Assembly: GCA_963803245.1 (NCBI GenBank) | Contig: CAWDLI010000013.1 | Coordinates: 1-64,000, forward strand | DNA from: JACVRW01 sp963803245 | GTDB lineage: Bacteria; Actinomycetota; Thermoleophilia; Solirubrobacterales; Thermoleophilaceae | DNA: 64,000 nt | Reading direction: 5' to 3' | Made by a program: the position numbers and the translations under genes | Shown here: positions 16,068 through 22,910 of the stretch, in pieces | How positions within the stretch are numbered: position 1 is the first letter of the stretch | How the letters are laid out: each line of letters starts with the position of its first letter | Notes under the pieces: model-generated | Seen by the model: the letters and a program-made list of their open reading frames with translations, nothing else | Told to the model about the DNA's origin: nothing | Databases searched by the model: none

Positions 16068-16104
16068 CGGAAGCCGCCGGCTCGGCCGGCGGCGCACCGA
16101 TGGC
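16067..16104 (+). repeat. Dispersed hairpin repeat, copy 2
   Basis: Stem GCCGCCGGC (16073-16081) and GCCGGCGGC (16085-16093) with loop TCG. The unit starts GCGGAAGC on the last base of the amidohydrolase TAG and ends GCACCGATGGC, 5 nt before the stop of the convergent DUF2294 gene. It is an exact reverse complement of copy 1. Confidence 0.85.
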
Positions 16105-16108
16105 TTAC

Positions 16109-16468
16109 CTAGGGGGTCTCGGGGCTCTCGGGCGTTTCCGGCTCGGGCTCGAGCACGAAGATCTCGAAGCCGATCGGCGGGTGGAACGTGACCTGGCTGT
16201 GGTAGGTCACGACCTTGCGGCCCATCGCCTCGGCCACCCCGTCTATGAAGCGGTCGGCCACGGCCTCCTGGAAGGTGAGGCGCACCCTGCGCACGAGGTC
16301 ATCGTGCCCGTTGTGCACGAGCGTCTTCTCGACCGTGGTCAGGAAGTCCTCGAGCACCGTCACGACGTAGTTGTCGAACGCGTACGACTTGGCCTTCGTG
16401 GGACCGCGGCCGTAGCACTCGCTGAATATGGCGACGACGGTGTTCGACACCGCCGCGAGGCGCTCCAC
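16109..16468 (-). CDS. DUF2294 (MpsC-like) protein
   Basis: This 119-aa protein carries the DUF2294 signature (PF10057): SNTVVAIFSECYGRGPTKAKSY, in which GRGPTKA is the most conserved stretch, then VVTVLEDFLTTVEKTLV and VRRVRLTFQEA. Some relatives are called MpsC, linked to a sodium-dependent membrane-potential system in Staphylococcus, but no membrane segment is seen here and the function remains unclear. The last 15 residues are an acidic Pro/Glu tail. The GTG start lies 2 nt after the sigma factor stop codon, so the two are almost certainly co-transcribed. Confidence 0.85.
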   Translation of the reverse strand: MERLAAVSNTVVAIFSECYGRGPTKAKSYAFDNYVVTVLEDFLTTVEKTLVHNGHDDLVRRVRLTFQEAVADRFIDGVAEAMGRKVVTYHSQVTFHPPIGFEIFVLEPEPETPESPETP

Positions 16469-16470
16469 CC

Positions 16471-17526
16471 CTACGCGACCTCTCGCAGCGCTTCCAGCTC
16501 GCGTCGGGTGGCGAGGCGCTTGAGCGCCTTGGACTCGAGCTGCCGCACGCGCTCGGCGGACAGCCCGAGCCGGCGGCCGGTCTCGCGCAGCGGCTGGGGA
16601 TCGTCGCCGTTGATGCCGTATCGGAGCCTGATCACCTTGCGCTCGACCTCGGGCAGCTCCTCGATCGTTCGCCGGAGCAGCTCCTCGCTGAGGCTGACCT
16701 CCACCTCCTGATCGACCGGCGCGTCGGCTCCCTCGAGCAGGTCGCCCAGCGCGGTGCCGCCGTCCTCACCAACGGGGCGGTCGAGGCTGGTGACGGTGCG
16801 CGCGGCCTCGCGCACCTCCTGTACCTGCACCAGCGGCAGGTCCGCGGCCTGGGCGATCTCCTCGTCCGTGGGCTCGCGTCCGTGCGTGGCCTGGAGCTCG
16901 CGCTCCGCGCGGGCGATCTTGCGCTCGCGCTGGCCGATGTGCACGGGGATCCTGATCGTCCGGGCCTTGTTGGCCAGCCCGCGCTGGATCGCCTGCCGCA
17001 CCCAGAAGGTCGCGTAGGTGGAGAACTTGTAGCCCTTGCGCCAGTCGAACTTCTCGGCGGCGCGGATGAGGCCGAAGATGCCCTCCTGGATCAGGTCGAG
17101 GAGCGACAGCTCCTGTCCCTGGTACTTCTTCGCGATCGACACGACGAGGCGCAGGTTCGAGTTGATCATGCGCTCCTTCGCCTCCAGGTCGCCCTGCTCG
17201 ATCCGCTTCGCCAGCTCCACCTCCTCGGCCGCGGTGAGCAGCGGATACCGGCGGATCTCGTTGAGGAACAGCTGGAGGGCGTCGGTGGTCGCGGCGGCCA
17301 GCTCGCCGTTCCGGAACGAGGTGGGCTCGATGCCCTGGCGCCCGCAGTCGTCCGAGATGTCTACGCCGAGCGTCTCGATGTACGACTCGAGCGAGTCGGC
17401 GTCCTCCTCGTCCGCTCCGAGCGACCGCAGCAGCTCGTCGAGCTCCGACAGCTGTGCGCAGCCCCGCTCCTCGGCCTGGGCGACGAACGTCACCACCTCC
17501 GGCCTCGACATGAGGTCCTGGCTCAC
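16471..17526 (-). CDS. RNA polymerase sigma factor, sigma-70 group 1/2
   Basis: This sigma-70 family protein is about 351 aa and contains regions 1.2 to 4.2. Region 1.2 (DALQLFLNEIRRYPLLTAAEE) lies near residue 85. Region 2 has NLRLVVSIAKKYQG, LLDLIQEGIFGLIRAAEKFD and YKFSTYATFWVRQAIQRG. Region 3 starts at RTIRIPVHI. Region 4.2 has the helix-turn-helix GLSAERVRQLESKALKRL. The acidic N-terminal 80 residues lack clear homology. It could be the housekeeping sigma or a group 2 paralog; region 4.2 departs from the RpoD consensus, favouring group 2. The GTG at 17526 is preferred over the ATG at 17535, because the latter overlaps a TAGCAT box. Confidence 0.9.
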   Translation of the reverse strand: MSQDLMSRPEVVTFVAQAEERGCAQLSELDELLRSLGADEEDADSLESYIETLGVDISDDCGRQGIEPTSFRNGELAAATTDALQLFLNEIRRYPLLTAAEEVELAKRIEQGDLEAKERMINSNLRLVVSIAKKYQGQELSLLDLIQEGIFGLIRAAEKFDWRKGYKFSTYATFWVRQAIQRGLANKARTIRIPVHIGQRERKIARAERELQATHGREPTDEEIAQAADLPLVQVQEVREAARTVTSLDRPVGEDGGTALGDLLEGADAPVDQEVEVSLSEELLRRTIEELPEVERKVIRLRYGINGDDPQPLRETGRRLGLSAERVRQLESKALKRLATRRELEALREVA

Positions 17527-17533
17527 GGGCTGC

Positions 17534-17539
17534 ATGCTA
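17534..17539 (-). promoter_or_regulatory. -10 box TAGCAT of sigma factor gene
   Basis: TAGCAT on the minus strand ends 7 nt before GTG at 17526 and overlaps the upstream ATG, consistent with a leaderless transcript. Confidence 0.5.
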
Positions 17540-17560
17540 CGCCGCGCGCGCCGCGCCCGC

Positions 17561-17893
17561 TCAACCGATGCCCGAGGCGTCGTCCACCATCTCGAGGCGC
17601 TCCTCGAGCCGTGTGATGGAGAACACCCGCTGCACCGGATCCGGGCCGCGGACGATCACAACGCGCCGCCCGTCGCCCTTCGCGCGCTCATCGGCCGTGA
17701 CGAGGCAGCGCAGTCCGGTGGAGTCCAGGAACACGAGCTTGGACAGGTCGAGCACGATCACCGGCGGGGCGCTTGCCTCCGCCCGCCGAAGCTCCTCCTG
17801 CAGCTTGCTGGCTGAGGACAGGTCGAGCTCCCCCTTGAGGGCGATGTGCACGAGCCCGTCGCGGTCCTCGGACTTCACGTGGAGGATCTCCAC
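17561..17893 (-). CDS. STAS-domain anti-sigma factor antagonist
   Basis: This single STAS domain protein is about 110 aa and resembles SpoIIAA/RsbV. The switch motif VFLDSTGLRCLV carries the Ser that an anti-sigma kinase would phosphorylate, and the first strand-helix segment LVHIALKGELDLSSASKL is typical. Such proteins free a sigma factor by binding its anti-sigma factor when unphosphorylated. It lies just upstream (26 nt) of a sigma-70 gene on the same strand, but no anti-sigma kinase is adjacent, so the partner is unknown. A TAGCGT box ending 7 nt before GTG 17893 supports this start over GTG 17902. Confidence 0.9.
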   Translation of the reverse strand: MEILHVKSEDRDGLVHIALKGELDLSSASKLQEELRRAEASAPPVIVLDLSKLVFLDSTGLRCLVTADERAKGDGRRVVIVRGPDPVQRVFSITRLEERLEMVDDASGIG

Positions 17894-17900
17894 CGGGCGC

Positions 17901-17906
17901 ACGCTA
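17901..17906 (-). promoter_or_regulatory. -10 box TAGCGT of STAS gene (leaderless)
   Basis: Minus-strand TAGCGT, 7 nt before GTG at 17893. It overlaps the alternative GTG at 17902, which would therefore not be transcribed. Confidence 0.5.
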
Positions 17907-18296
17907 GCGGGTGGGGCGCCACGAGGGAAGTCCCGCGCGCTCCGCCAGGCTGTAGGCGAAATACAGCTGGACGACCGCGAACGACACCTCCAGCACGCGC
18001 TCGGAGACCGCGTTGGCGAGCAGCGCCCCCACCAGCACGCCGATCGGCGACAGCACCCCGACGATCAGGCCGTCCTTGAGCCGAACGTTCCCGTAGCCCC
18101 GCTGGCGCCAGGTGCCCACGATCGCCACCAGCACGACGGCAACCAGCGAGGTCGAGAGCGCATGCAGCTGCGACTCGTCCAGGAAGATCACGAGGCCCGG
18201 CACGAACAGCACCCCGCCGCCCACTCCGAGCAGACCGCCGGCCATCCCGGCGGCGAAGCCGATGACGATCAGGCCGATGACATCCGTGGCCTCCAC
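17904..18296 (-). CDS. Half-size TauE/SafE permease (second subunit)
   Basis: This 130-aa membrane protein has about four hydrophobic helices and the TauE/SafE motif AAGMAGGLLGVGGGVLFVPGLV. Full-length members (about 250 aa) hold two inverted copies of this unit, with the glycine-rich motif once in each half. Here each half is a separate gene: this one lies 1 nt after a second half-size paralog. A heterodimer exporting sulfite, sulfonates or other organic anions is a reasonable inference from the family (PF01925). It ends ERAGLPSWRPTR on the cytoplasmic side by the positive-inside rule. Confidence 0.85.
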   Translation of the reverse strand: MEATDVIGLIVIGFAAGMAGGLLGVGGGVLFVPGLVIFLDESQLHALSTSLVAVVLVAIVGTWRQRGYGNVRLKDGLIVGVLSPIGVLVGALLANAVSERVLEVSFAVVQLYFAYSLAERAGLPSWRPTR

Positions 18297-18297
18297 G

Positions 18298-18654
18298 TCA
18301 GAAGATGAGGATCGCGGCCGAGACCACGAGCAGGGCCACGAACACCCGCGCGACCACCTGCTCGGAGATCCGCTGCTGCACCGCGGTGCCGGCGAGCACC
18401 CCGCCGATCGCCGGTGCTCCGATGGCCAGCCCCTTCACGAGGTCGACGTTTCCGTAGGCCGCCTGGACCGCCGCCGCCAGGGCTCCGATGATGCAGATCG
18501 CCGCCAGCGAGGTGCCGGTGGCCTCCTTCTGGTCATACCCGAGCCAGAGCACCAGCAGAGGGACGATGATGGTTCCGCCGCCGACGCCGAACAGCGCGCT
18601 GAATGCACCCGCCACGGTTGCTATCGCGGCGAGGCGCGCGAGCCGGGAGGACAT
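18298..18654 (-). CDS. Half-size TauE/SafE permease (first subunit)
   Basis: This 118-aa membrane protein has about four transmembrane helices and the signature AGAFSALFGVGGGTIIVPLLV. It is paired with the downstream 130-aa paralog, 1 nt apart, so the two should be made together and probably assemble into one transporter. Sequence identity between the halves is low apart from the glycine motif and the positions of helices. The ATG is preceded by TAGTAT at 8 nt, a leaderless arrangement. It is divergent from the trehalose-phosphatase gene, and the two start regions share overlapping -10 sequences. Confidence 0.85.
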   Translation of the reverse strand: MSSRLARLAAIATVAGAFSALFGVGGGTIIVPLLVLWLGYDQKEATGTSLAAICIIGALAAAVQAAYGNVDLVKGLAIGAPAIGGVLAGTAVQQRISEQVVARVFVALLVVSAAILIF

Positions 18655-18662
18655 CGCGGGGC

Positions 18663-18668
18663 ATACTA
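18663..18668 (-). promoter_or_regulatory. Divergent -10 boxes for TauE pair and trehalose phosphatase
   Basis: Minus strand TAGTAT ends 8 nt before ATG 18654. On the plus strand the overlapping CATACT (18662-18667) ends 7 nt before GTG 18675. The two promoters would share the same melted region, so firing may be mutually exclusive. Confidence 0.5.
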
Positions 18669-18674
18669 CGGCCG

Positions 18675-19487
18675 GTGTCCGCTCCGACCGCAGACGCGCT
18701 CGCGGAGGCGCTGCGCCCGCTGCGTGAGAACCCGGAGCGGGCGGGCGTGTTCTGCGACGTCGACGGCACGCTCGCGCCGATCGTGGGCCGCGCCGAGGAC
18801 GCGCGCGTGCCCGAGGAGGTGGCGCTCCTCCTGGGCAGGCTGGCGCGCCGCTACGGCTGCGTGGCCTGCATTTCCGGCCGCTCGGCCCCCGAGGCCCGGC
18901 GGCTCGTGGGCGTGGGCGGCATCGCCTACGCGGGCTCTCACGGGGCCGAGCTGCTCGAGCCCGGCGCCGCCACTCCGCGCGTGATCCCCGCGTTCAAGAG
19001 CTGGGAGCGGCGCGTGCGCCGCTTCACCGGCGAGCGCGACACGCCCTCGCTGCGAACGCTGCGGGTGCGGATCGAGGACAAGGGACCGATCGCCGCCTTC
19101 CACTGGCGCGGCGTGCCCGACGAGGAGGCGGCGCTCACCCGGCTCCAAGCGATCGCCCACGAGGCGGAGACCGACGGCCTCGCGATCCACTGGGGGCGCA
19201 AGGTGCTCGAGGTGAGGCCGCCGGTGCCGATCGACAAGGGCCACGCCGTGCGCGACCTGGTCACTGGCGCGGGGCTTCGCGTCGCTCTCTACGGCGGTGA
19301 CGACGCCACCGACCTCGACGGCTTCGAGGCGCTCGACCAGCTCGAGCGCGAGGGAGGTCTCGACGCGCGGGTTCGGGTAGGGGTGCGCTCCGACGAGGGA
19401 CCCGCGGCGATAGTGGAGCGCGCCGACCTCGTGGTCGAAGGCGTCGACGGGTTCACACGCGTGCTGGCGGCGCTCGCGGCGGACTGA
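18675..19487 (+). CDS. otsB: Trehalose-6-phosphate phosphatase
   Basis: This 270-aa HAD-family phosphatase is of the OtsB type and makes trehalose from trehalose-6-phosphate. HAD motif I is VFCDVDGTLAPIV, the Ser/Gly-rich CISGRSAPEARRLVG is typical of OtsB, and AYAGSHGAELL and KVLEVRPPVPIDKGHAV are family-specific. Motif IV is YGGDDATDLDGFEAL. No otsA (trehalose-6-phosphate synthase) is found in this window. The GTG start places motif I at about residue 25, as in relatives. The stop overlaps the start of the next gene (TGATG). Confidence 0.94.
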   Translation: MSAPTADALAEALRPLRENPERAGVFCDVDGTLAPIVGRAEDARVPEEVALLLGRLARRYGCVACISGRSAPEARRLVGVGGIAYAGSHGAELLEPGAATPRVIPAFKSWERRVRRFTGERDTPSLRTLRVRIEDKGPIAAFHWRGVPDEEAALTRLQAIAHEAETDGLAIHWGRKVLEVRPPVPIDKGHAVRDLVTGAGLRVALYGGDDATDLDGFEALDQLEREGGLDARVRVGVRSDEGPAAIVERADLVVEGVDGFTRVLAALAAD

Positions 19488-20017
19488 TGCGGTTCCGGGA
19501 CTTCCTGCGCACCGCGGTGCTGCTGTACGGCGGCGCGGCCACCGCCCTGGCCGCCGTCGCGGTGGTCGGGGCCGGCCGCAACGACGACAGCACGCTCGTC
19601 TTCATCGCGCTCGGCTGGTGGCTGGCCGCCGCCGCCTCCGGCCTGTGGATGGGACGCGGGGCCACGACCACGCCCGGGATCGCGGGGCTGCTCGCCGACG
19701 CCCGGCGCGCCAACACGCTGCCCGAGTTCGAGCCCGGCACGGTCCTCTTCAACCGGCTCTGGCCACTCGCCCTGCTGGCCGTGGCGTCCGGCGCGCTCGG
19801 CTTCTTCTTTCCGCCGGTGCCGGCGGTGGCCGTCGGGTACGCCCTGCTGGTGGCGCTCCTGTGGCGCAAGCAGTCGTCCGCCGTCGAGGCGATCGAGGCG
19901 CGCGACGGCGTGGAGTTCTGGATGGACCGCACCTCGCCGTTCGGCCCGCCGCGGCTGCTGCGCCTGCCGGGGATGCGCAAGATCGAGCCTGAGGACGAGG
20001 CGCCCGTGCGTCCCTGA
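19487..20017 (+). CDS. Hypothetical membrane protein
   Basis: This 176-aa protein, translationally coupled to otsB by a TGATG overlap, has four predicted membrane helices in two pairs: FLRTAVLLYGGAATALAAVAV with TLVFIALGWWLAAAASGLWM, and LWPLALLAVASGALGFFF with VPAVAVGYALLVALLW. A cytoplasmic segment follows and ends in an acidic tail. I recognise no family. A link to trehalose synthesis is suggested only by the operon. It converges on the PolX gene with 7 nt between stops. Confidence 0.75.
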   Translation: MRFRDFLRTAVLLYGGAATALAAVAVVGAGRNDDSTLVFIALGWWLAAAASGLWMGRGATTTPGIAGLLADARRANTLPEFEPGTVLFNRLWPLALLAVASGALGFFFPPVPAVAVGYALLVALLWRKQSSAVEAIEARDGVEFWMDRTSPFGPPRLLRLPGMRKIEPEDEAPVRP

Positions 20018-20024
20018 GCGGCGC

Positions 20025-21740
20025 CTACCGGGAGCGCTTGCGCAGCTTGTCGAGCTGCTTCCAGGTGCGCGTGTTCGCCACCTGCGCCTTCGTCAGCCAC
20101 GCGCGCCGGGCCGTGGCCACGCCGTAGCGCATGTTCGCCAGCGTGGAGGTCCGGTGTGCATCGGAGTCGATCACGAGCGTCACGCCCGCCTCGGCCGCGG
20201 CGCGGGCGTAGGTGTCGGGCAGGTCGCGCCGGTCGGGGTTCGCGTTGATCTCGAGGAAGGTGCCGGTGCGCGCCGCCGCCTCGATCACCTTGTCGAGGTC
20301 CACGTCGTAGGGCTCGCGCTGCTCGATCTTCCTGCCCGTGGGATGCCCCAGCGCGTCGACCAGCGGGTGCTCGAGCGCGTGCACGATGCGCTCGGTCATC
20401 TCGCGCTCTCCCATCCGGAACGACGTGTGCACGCTCGCCACCACCCAGTCGAGCTGCCCGAGCAGCTCGTCGGCGTAGTCGAGCGACCCGTCGGGCATCA
20501 CGTTCACCTCGGTGCCCGCGAGCAGGGTGAACCCCTTCAGCTCCACCGACCGCATGCGCTCGATCTGGCGCAGCAGCTCGTCGGGCGGAACGTGGTCGCC
20601 GAAGCCGTGGCTGGCGGAGTGGTCGGTGATCGCCGCGTACACGTAGCCGCGCTCGCGCGCGGCCTCGGCCATCTCCTCGATCGTGTTGCGGCCGTCGGAG
20701 GCCACGGTGTGCATGTGCAGGTCGCCGCGGATGTCACCGAGCTCGATCAGCTCCGGCAGCTCGTTGACGCGGGCGGCGGCCAGCTCGCCGCGGTTCTCGC
20801 GCAGCTCCGGCGGGATGTACTGCATGCCGAGGCGCTCGTAGACCTCCTCCTCGGTTGCGCAGGCGTGCGTCTGACCGCTCTCGTCGTCGGCGATGCCGTA
20901 CTCGCTCACGTGCAACCCGCGCTTGACGGCGTCCGTGCGCAGCGCCTCGTTGTGCTTCCCCGAGCCGGTGAAGTGCTGCAGCAGGTTCCCGAAGGCCTCC
21001 TCCGGCACCACGCGCAGGTCGACCGGGATGCCCGAGTGGGTCACGGCCCGAGCGCCGGCCGCACCCGAGGAGTGGACGACGTCGATCTCCGAGAGCTCCT
21101 CGAACGCCTTCACCAGGGCGCCGGGGTCCGCGGTGGCCGCGACCACGTCCAGGTCCTTGCAGGCGTCGGCCATGCGCCGCGCGCTGCCCGCCAGCTCCAC
21201 CCGCTTGGCGTGGGGCCGCAGGCCCTCCACGATCCCCTCGCCCACGGCCAGCGCCTGGGACAGCAGGAAACGCCCCCGCGGGGCGCCGGCGTCGTCTGCC
21301 GCCAGTGCCGCGATCACGTTCTCGGCGGCCTTCGCCCCGAAGCCCGGCACGTCGGCCAGCCGGCCTGCCTCGGTGGCCTCGCGGAGCTCCTCGAGGGAGG
21401 TCACGCCGAGCTCTTCGTGCAGCACGCGAACTCGCTTCGGCCCCAGCCCCGGGATGCGCGTGATCTCGACGAGACCGGCCGGGATCCGCCCGCGGAGCTT
21501 GTCCGCCGACGGGATCGAGCCGCCCTCGAGCAGGGCGTCGATCTTCTCCGCGATCGTCTTGCCCACGCCGGCAAGCTCCTCGGCCCGTCCGGCCCGCGCC
21601 AGCTCCTCCACCGACACGCCGGCCTCGCGGATCGCCTTCGCGGCGTTGCGGTAGGCCACGACCCGGTACACCACCGCGCCGTCGAGCTCGTACAGGCTCG
21701 CCAGCTCGTCGAATGCGTCGGCTATCTCGGCGTTGCGCAT
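20025..21740 (-). CDS. polX: Family X DNA polymerase with PHP domain
   Basis: This 571-aa bacterial PolX carries paired helix-hairpin-helix motifs (LAGVGKTIAEKI, IPGLGPKRVRVL, VPGFGAKAAENV). The polymerase fingers/palm has the metal Asp pair in CKDLDVVAAT and a third acidic site in VDLRVV. The C-terminal PHP domain has DLHMHTVASDGRNT, ITDHSASHG, AGTEVNVMPDG and IDSDAHRTS. The PHP module supplies 3'-5' exonuclease and AP-site activity in base-excision repair. All catalytic acids and His appear intact, and length matches Bacillus and Thermus homologs. Head to head with the mannosyltransferase gene. Confidence 0.96.
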   Translation of the reverse strand: MRNAEIADAFDELASLYELDGAVVYRVVAYRNAAKAIREAGVSVEELARAGRAEELAGVGKTIAEKIDALLEGGSIPSADKLRGRIPAGLVEITRIPGLGPKRVRVLHEELGVTSLEELREATEAGRLADVPGFGAKAAENVIAALAADDAGAPRGRFLLSQALAVGEGIVEGLRPHAKRVELAGSARRMADACKDLDVVAATADPGALVKAFEELSEIDVVHSSGAAGARAVTHSGIPVDLRVVPEEAFGNLLQHFTGSGKHNEALRTDAVKRGLHVSEYGIADDESGQTHACATEEEVYERLGMQYIPPELRENRGELAAARVNELPELIELGDIRGDLHMHTVASDGRNTIEEMAEAARERGYVYAAITDHSASHGFGDHVPPDELLRQIERMRSVELKGFTLLAGTEVNVMPDGSLDYADELLGQLDWVVASVHTSFRMGEREMTERIVHALEHPLVDALGHPTGRKIEQREPYDVDLDKVIEAAARTGTFLEINANPDRRDLPDTYARAAAEAGVTLVIDSDAHRTSTLANMRYGVATARRAWLTKAQVANTRTWKQLDKLRKRSR

Positions 21741-21760
21741 GGTGCGGTGGACCCCGGGAC

Positions 21761-21766
21761 TAGCCT
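21761..21766 (+). promoter_or_regulatory. -10 box TAGCCT of glycosyltransferase gene (leaderless)
   Basis: TAGCCT ends 8 nt before GTG 21775. The block TAGCCTaCGCGGCCGTGCC is one base different from that of the amidohydrolase gene at 14926. Confidence 0.62.
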
Positions 21767-21774
21767 ACGCGGCC

Positions 21775-22488
21775 GTGCCGGGAGCCTGGCTGATCCTGCC
21801 GACCTACAACGAGGCCGAGAACATCGAGGCGATCGTGCGGGCGGCGCGTGAGCATCTGAGCTCGGCGGGCATCGAGCATCGCGTGCTGATCGTGGACGAC
21901 GGCTCGCCCGACGGCACCGGGGAGATCGCCGACCGGCTGGCGGGCGAGCAGGCCGAGGTGGAGGTGCTCCACCGCCCCGGCAAGGGCGGCCTCGGCCCCG
22001 CGTACCTCGCCGGCTTCGCCAGGGCGCTTGCGGGCGGCGCGGACCTCGTGCTCGAGATGGACTCCGACTTCTCGCACGACCCGGCCGACCTGCCGCGCCT
22101 TGTCGCGGCCGCCGAGAACGCCGACCTCGTGCTCGGCTCGCGCTACGTGGCCGGCGGCGGAGTGACCGACTGGGGACTGCTGCGGCGGATCGTGAGCCGC
22201 GCCGGATCCGCCTACGCCCAGGTCGTGCTGGGGGTGCCGGTGCGCGATCTCACCGGCGGCTTCAAGTGCTTCCGGCGATCGGTGCTCGAGGCGCTCGACC
22301 TCGACAGGGTGCACGCCAACGGCTACGCCTTCCAGATCGAGCTCACATACCGCGCCGCGCGGGCCGGGTTCAACATCACCGAGGTGCCGATCGTCTTCCG
22401 CGACCGGCGTGTCGGACAGTCGAAGATGACGCCCCGGATCGCGCTGGAGGCGGTGTGGAAGGTCCCCTCCCTCCGCTTCAGGTCGTAA
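21775..22488 (+). CDS. Polyprenol-phosphate mannosyltransferase (GT2, DPM1-like)
   Basis: This GT-A glycosyltransferase of about 237 aa is close to dolichol-/polyprenol-phosphate mannose synthase. Hallmarks are WLILPTYNEAENI, VLIVDDGSPDGTGEIAD, the metal motif EMDSDFSHDP, LVLGSRYVAGGGV, LTGGFKCFRRSVL and GYAFQIELTYRA. It would transfer mannose (or another sugar) from a nucleotide donor to a lipid carrier on the inner membrane face. No C-terminal membrane domain is present, as in the soluble DPM1 class. The GTG is chosen because the conserved strand begins five residues later and a -10 box sits 8 nt upstream. Confidence 0.92.
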   Translation: MPGAWLILPTYNEAENIEAIVRAAREHLSSAGIEHRVLIVDDGSPDGTGEIADRLAGEQAEVEVLHRPGKGGLGPAYLAGFARALAGGADLVLEMDSDFSHDPADLPRLVAAAENADLVLGSRYVAGGGVTDWGLLRRIVSRAGSAYAQVVLGVPVRDLTGGFKCFRRSVLEALDLDRVHANGYAFQIELTYRAARAGFNITEVPIVFRDRRVGQSKMTPRIALEAVWKVPSLRFRS

Positions 22489-22525
22489 CGTGACAACCAC
22501 AGGAGAGGGCAGGCAGGGACGTCGC

Positions 22526-22540
22526 TATATTTTGTATAGT
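22526..22540 (+). promoter_or_regulatory. AT-rich promoter region of thioredoxin gene
   Basis: A 15-bp A+T-rich island begins with TATATT and ends with TATAGT (22535-22540), a good -10 hexamer, in a very GC-rich background. No clear -35 hexamer is visible. A transcript from here would carry a leader of about 30 nt containing the GAAGGAG site, unlike the leaderless genes nearby. Confidence 0.55.
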
Positions 22541-22577
22541 GACTAACGAGCCCCAAGCGACGGACGAAGGAGCATCA

Positions 22578-22910
22578 GTGGCGGGAGTGATCAACGAGGT
22601 GACGGACGCGAACTTCCAGGCCGAGGTACTCGAGGCCGAGAAGCCCGTGCTGGTGGACTTCTGGGCGCCCTGGTGCGGTCCGTGCCGAATCGTGGCGCCC
22701 CACCTCGAGGAGCTCGCCGGCGAGCGCGAGGATCTGACGATCGTGAAGCTGAACGTCGATGACAACCCGCAGACCGCCGCCCAGTTCAGCGTGATGTCGA
22801 TCCCCACCCTCCTGCTCTTCAAGCACGGTCAGGTGGCCCACCAGATCATCGGCGCGCTGCCGAAGAACCGGCTGGTCCAGGAGATCGAGCCGGCGCTCGC
22901 TGCGGCCTAG
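22578..22910 (+). CDS. trxA: Thioredoxin
   Basis: This 110-aa classical thioredoxin has the active site WAPWCGPCRIV, the cis-Pro in MSIPTLLLFKHGQ, and buried acid and core positions typical of TrxA. It reduces protein disulfides in the cytoplasm using thioredoxin reductase (not in the window). GTG 22578 is chosen because GAAGGAG ends 5 nt upstream. A GTG at 22539 in frame would add 13 residues but lies inside the promoter. The stop codon TAG overlaps the stop of the convergent esterase gene within the palindrome CTAG, and a hairpin repeat follows after 11 nt. Confidence 0.96.
   Translation: MAGVINEVTDANFQAEVLEAEKPVLVDFWAPWCGPCRIVAPHLEELAGEREDLTIVKLNVDDNPQTAAQFSVMSIPTLLLFKHGQVAHQIIGALPKNRLVQEIEPALAAA

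Noticed and set aside
20154..21851. Plus-strand open frame of 565 codons across polX
   Set aside because: Antisense shadow of an intact PolX with all catalytic residues; no domain in the plus-strand frame.
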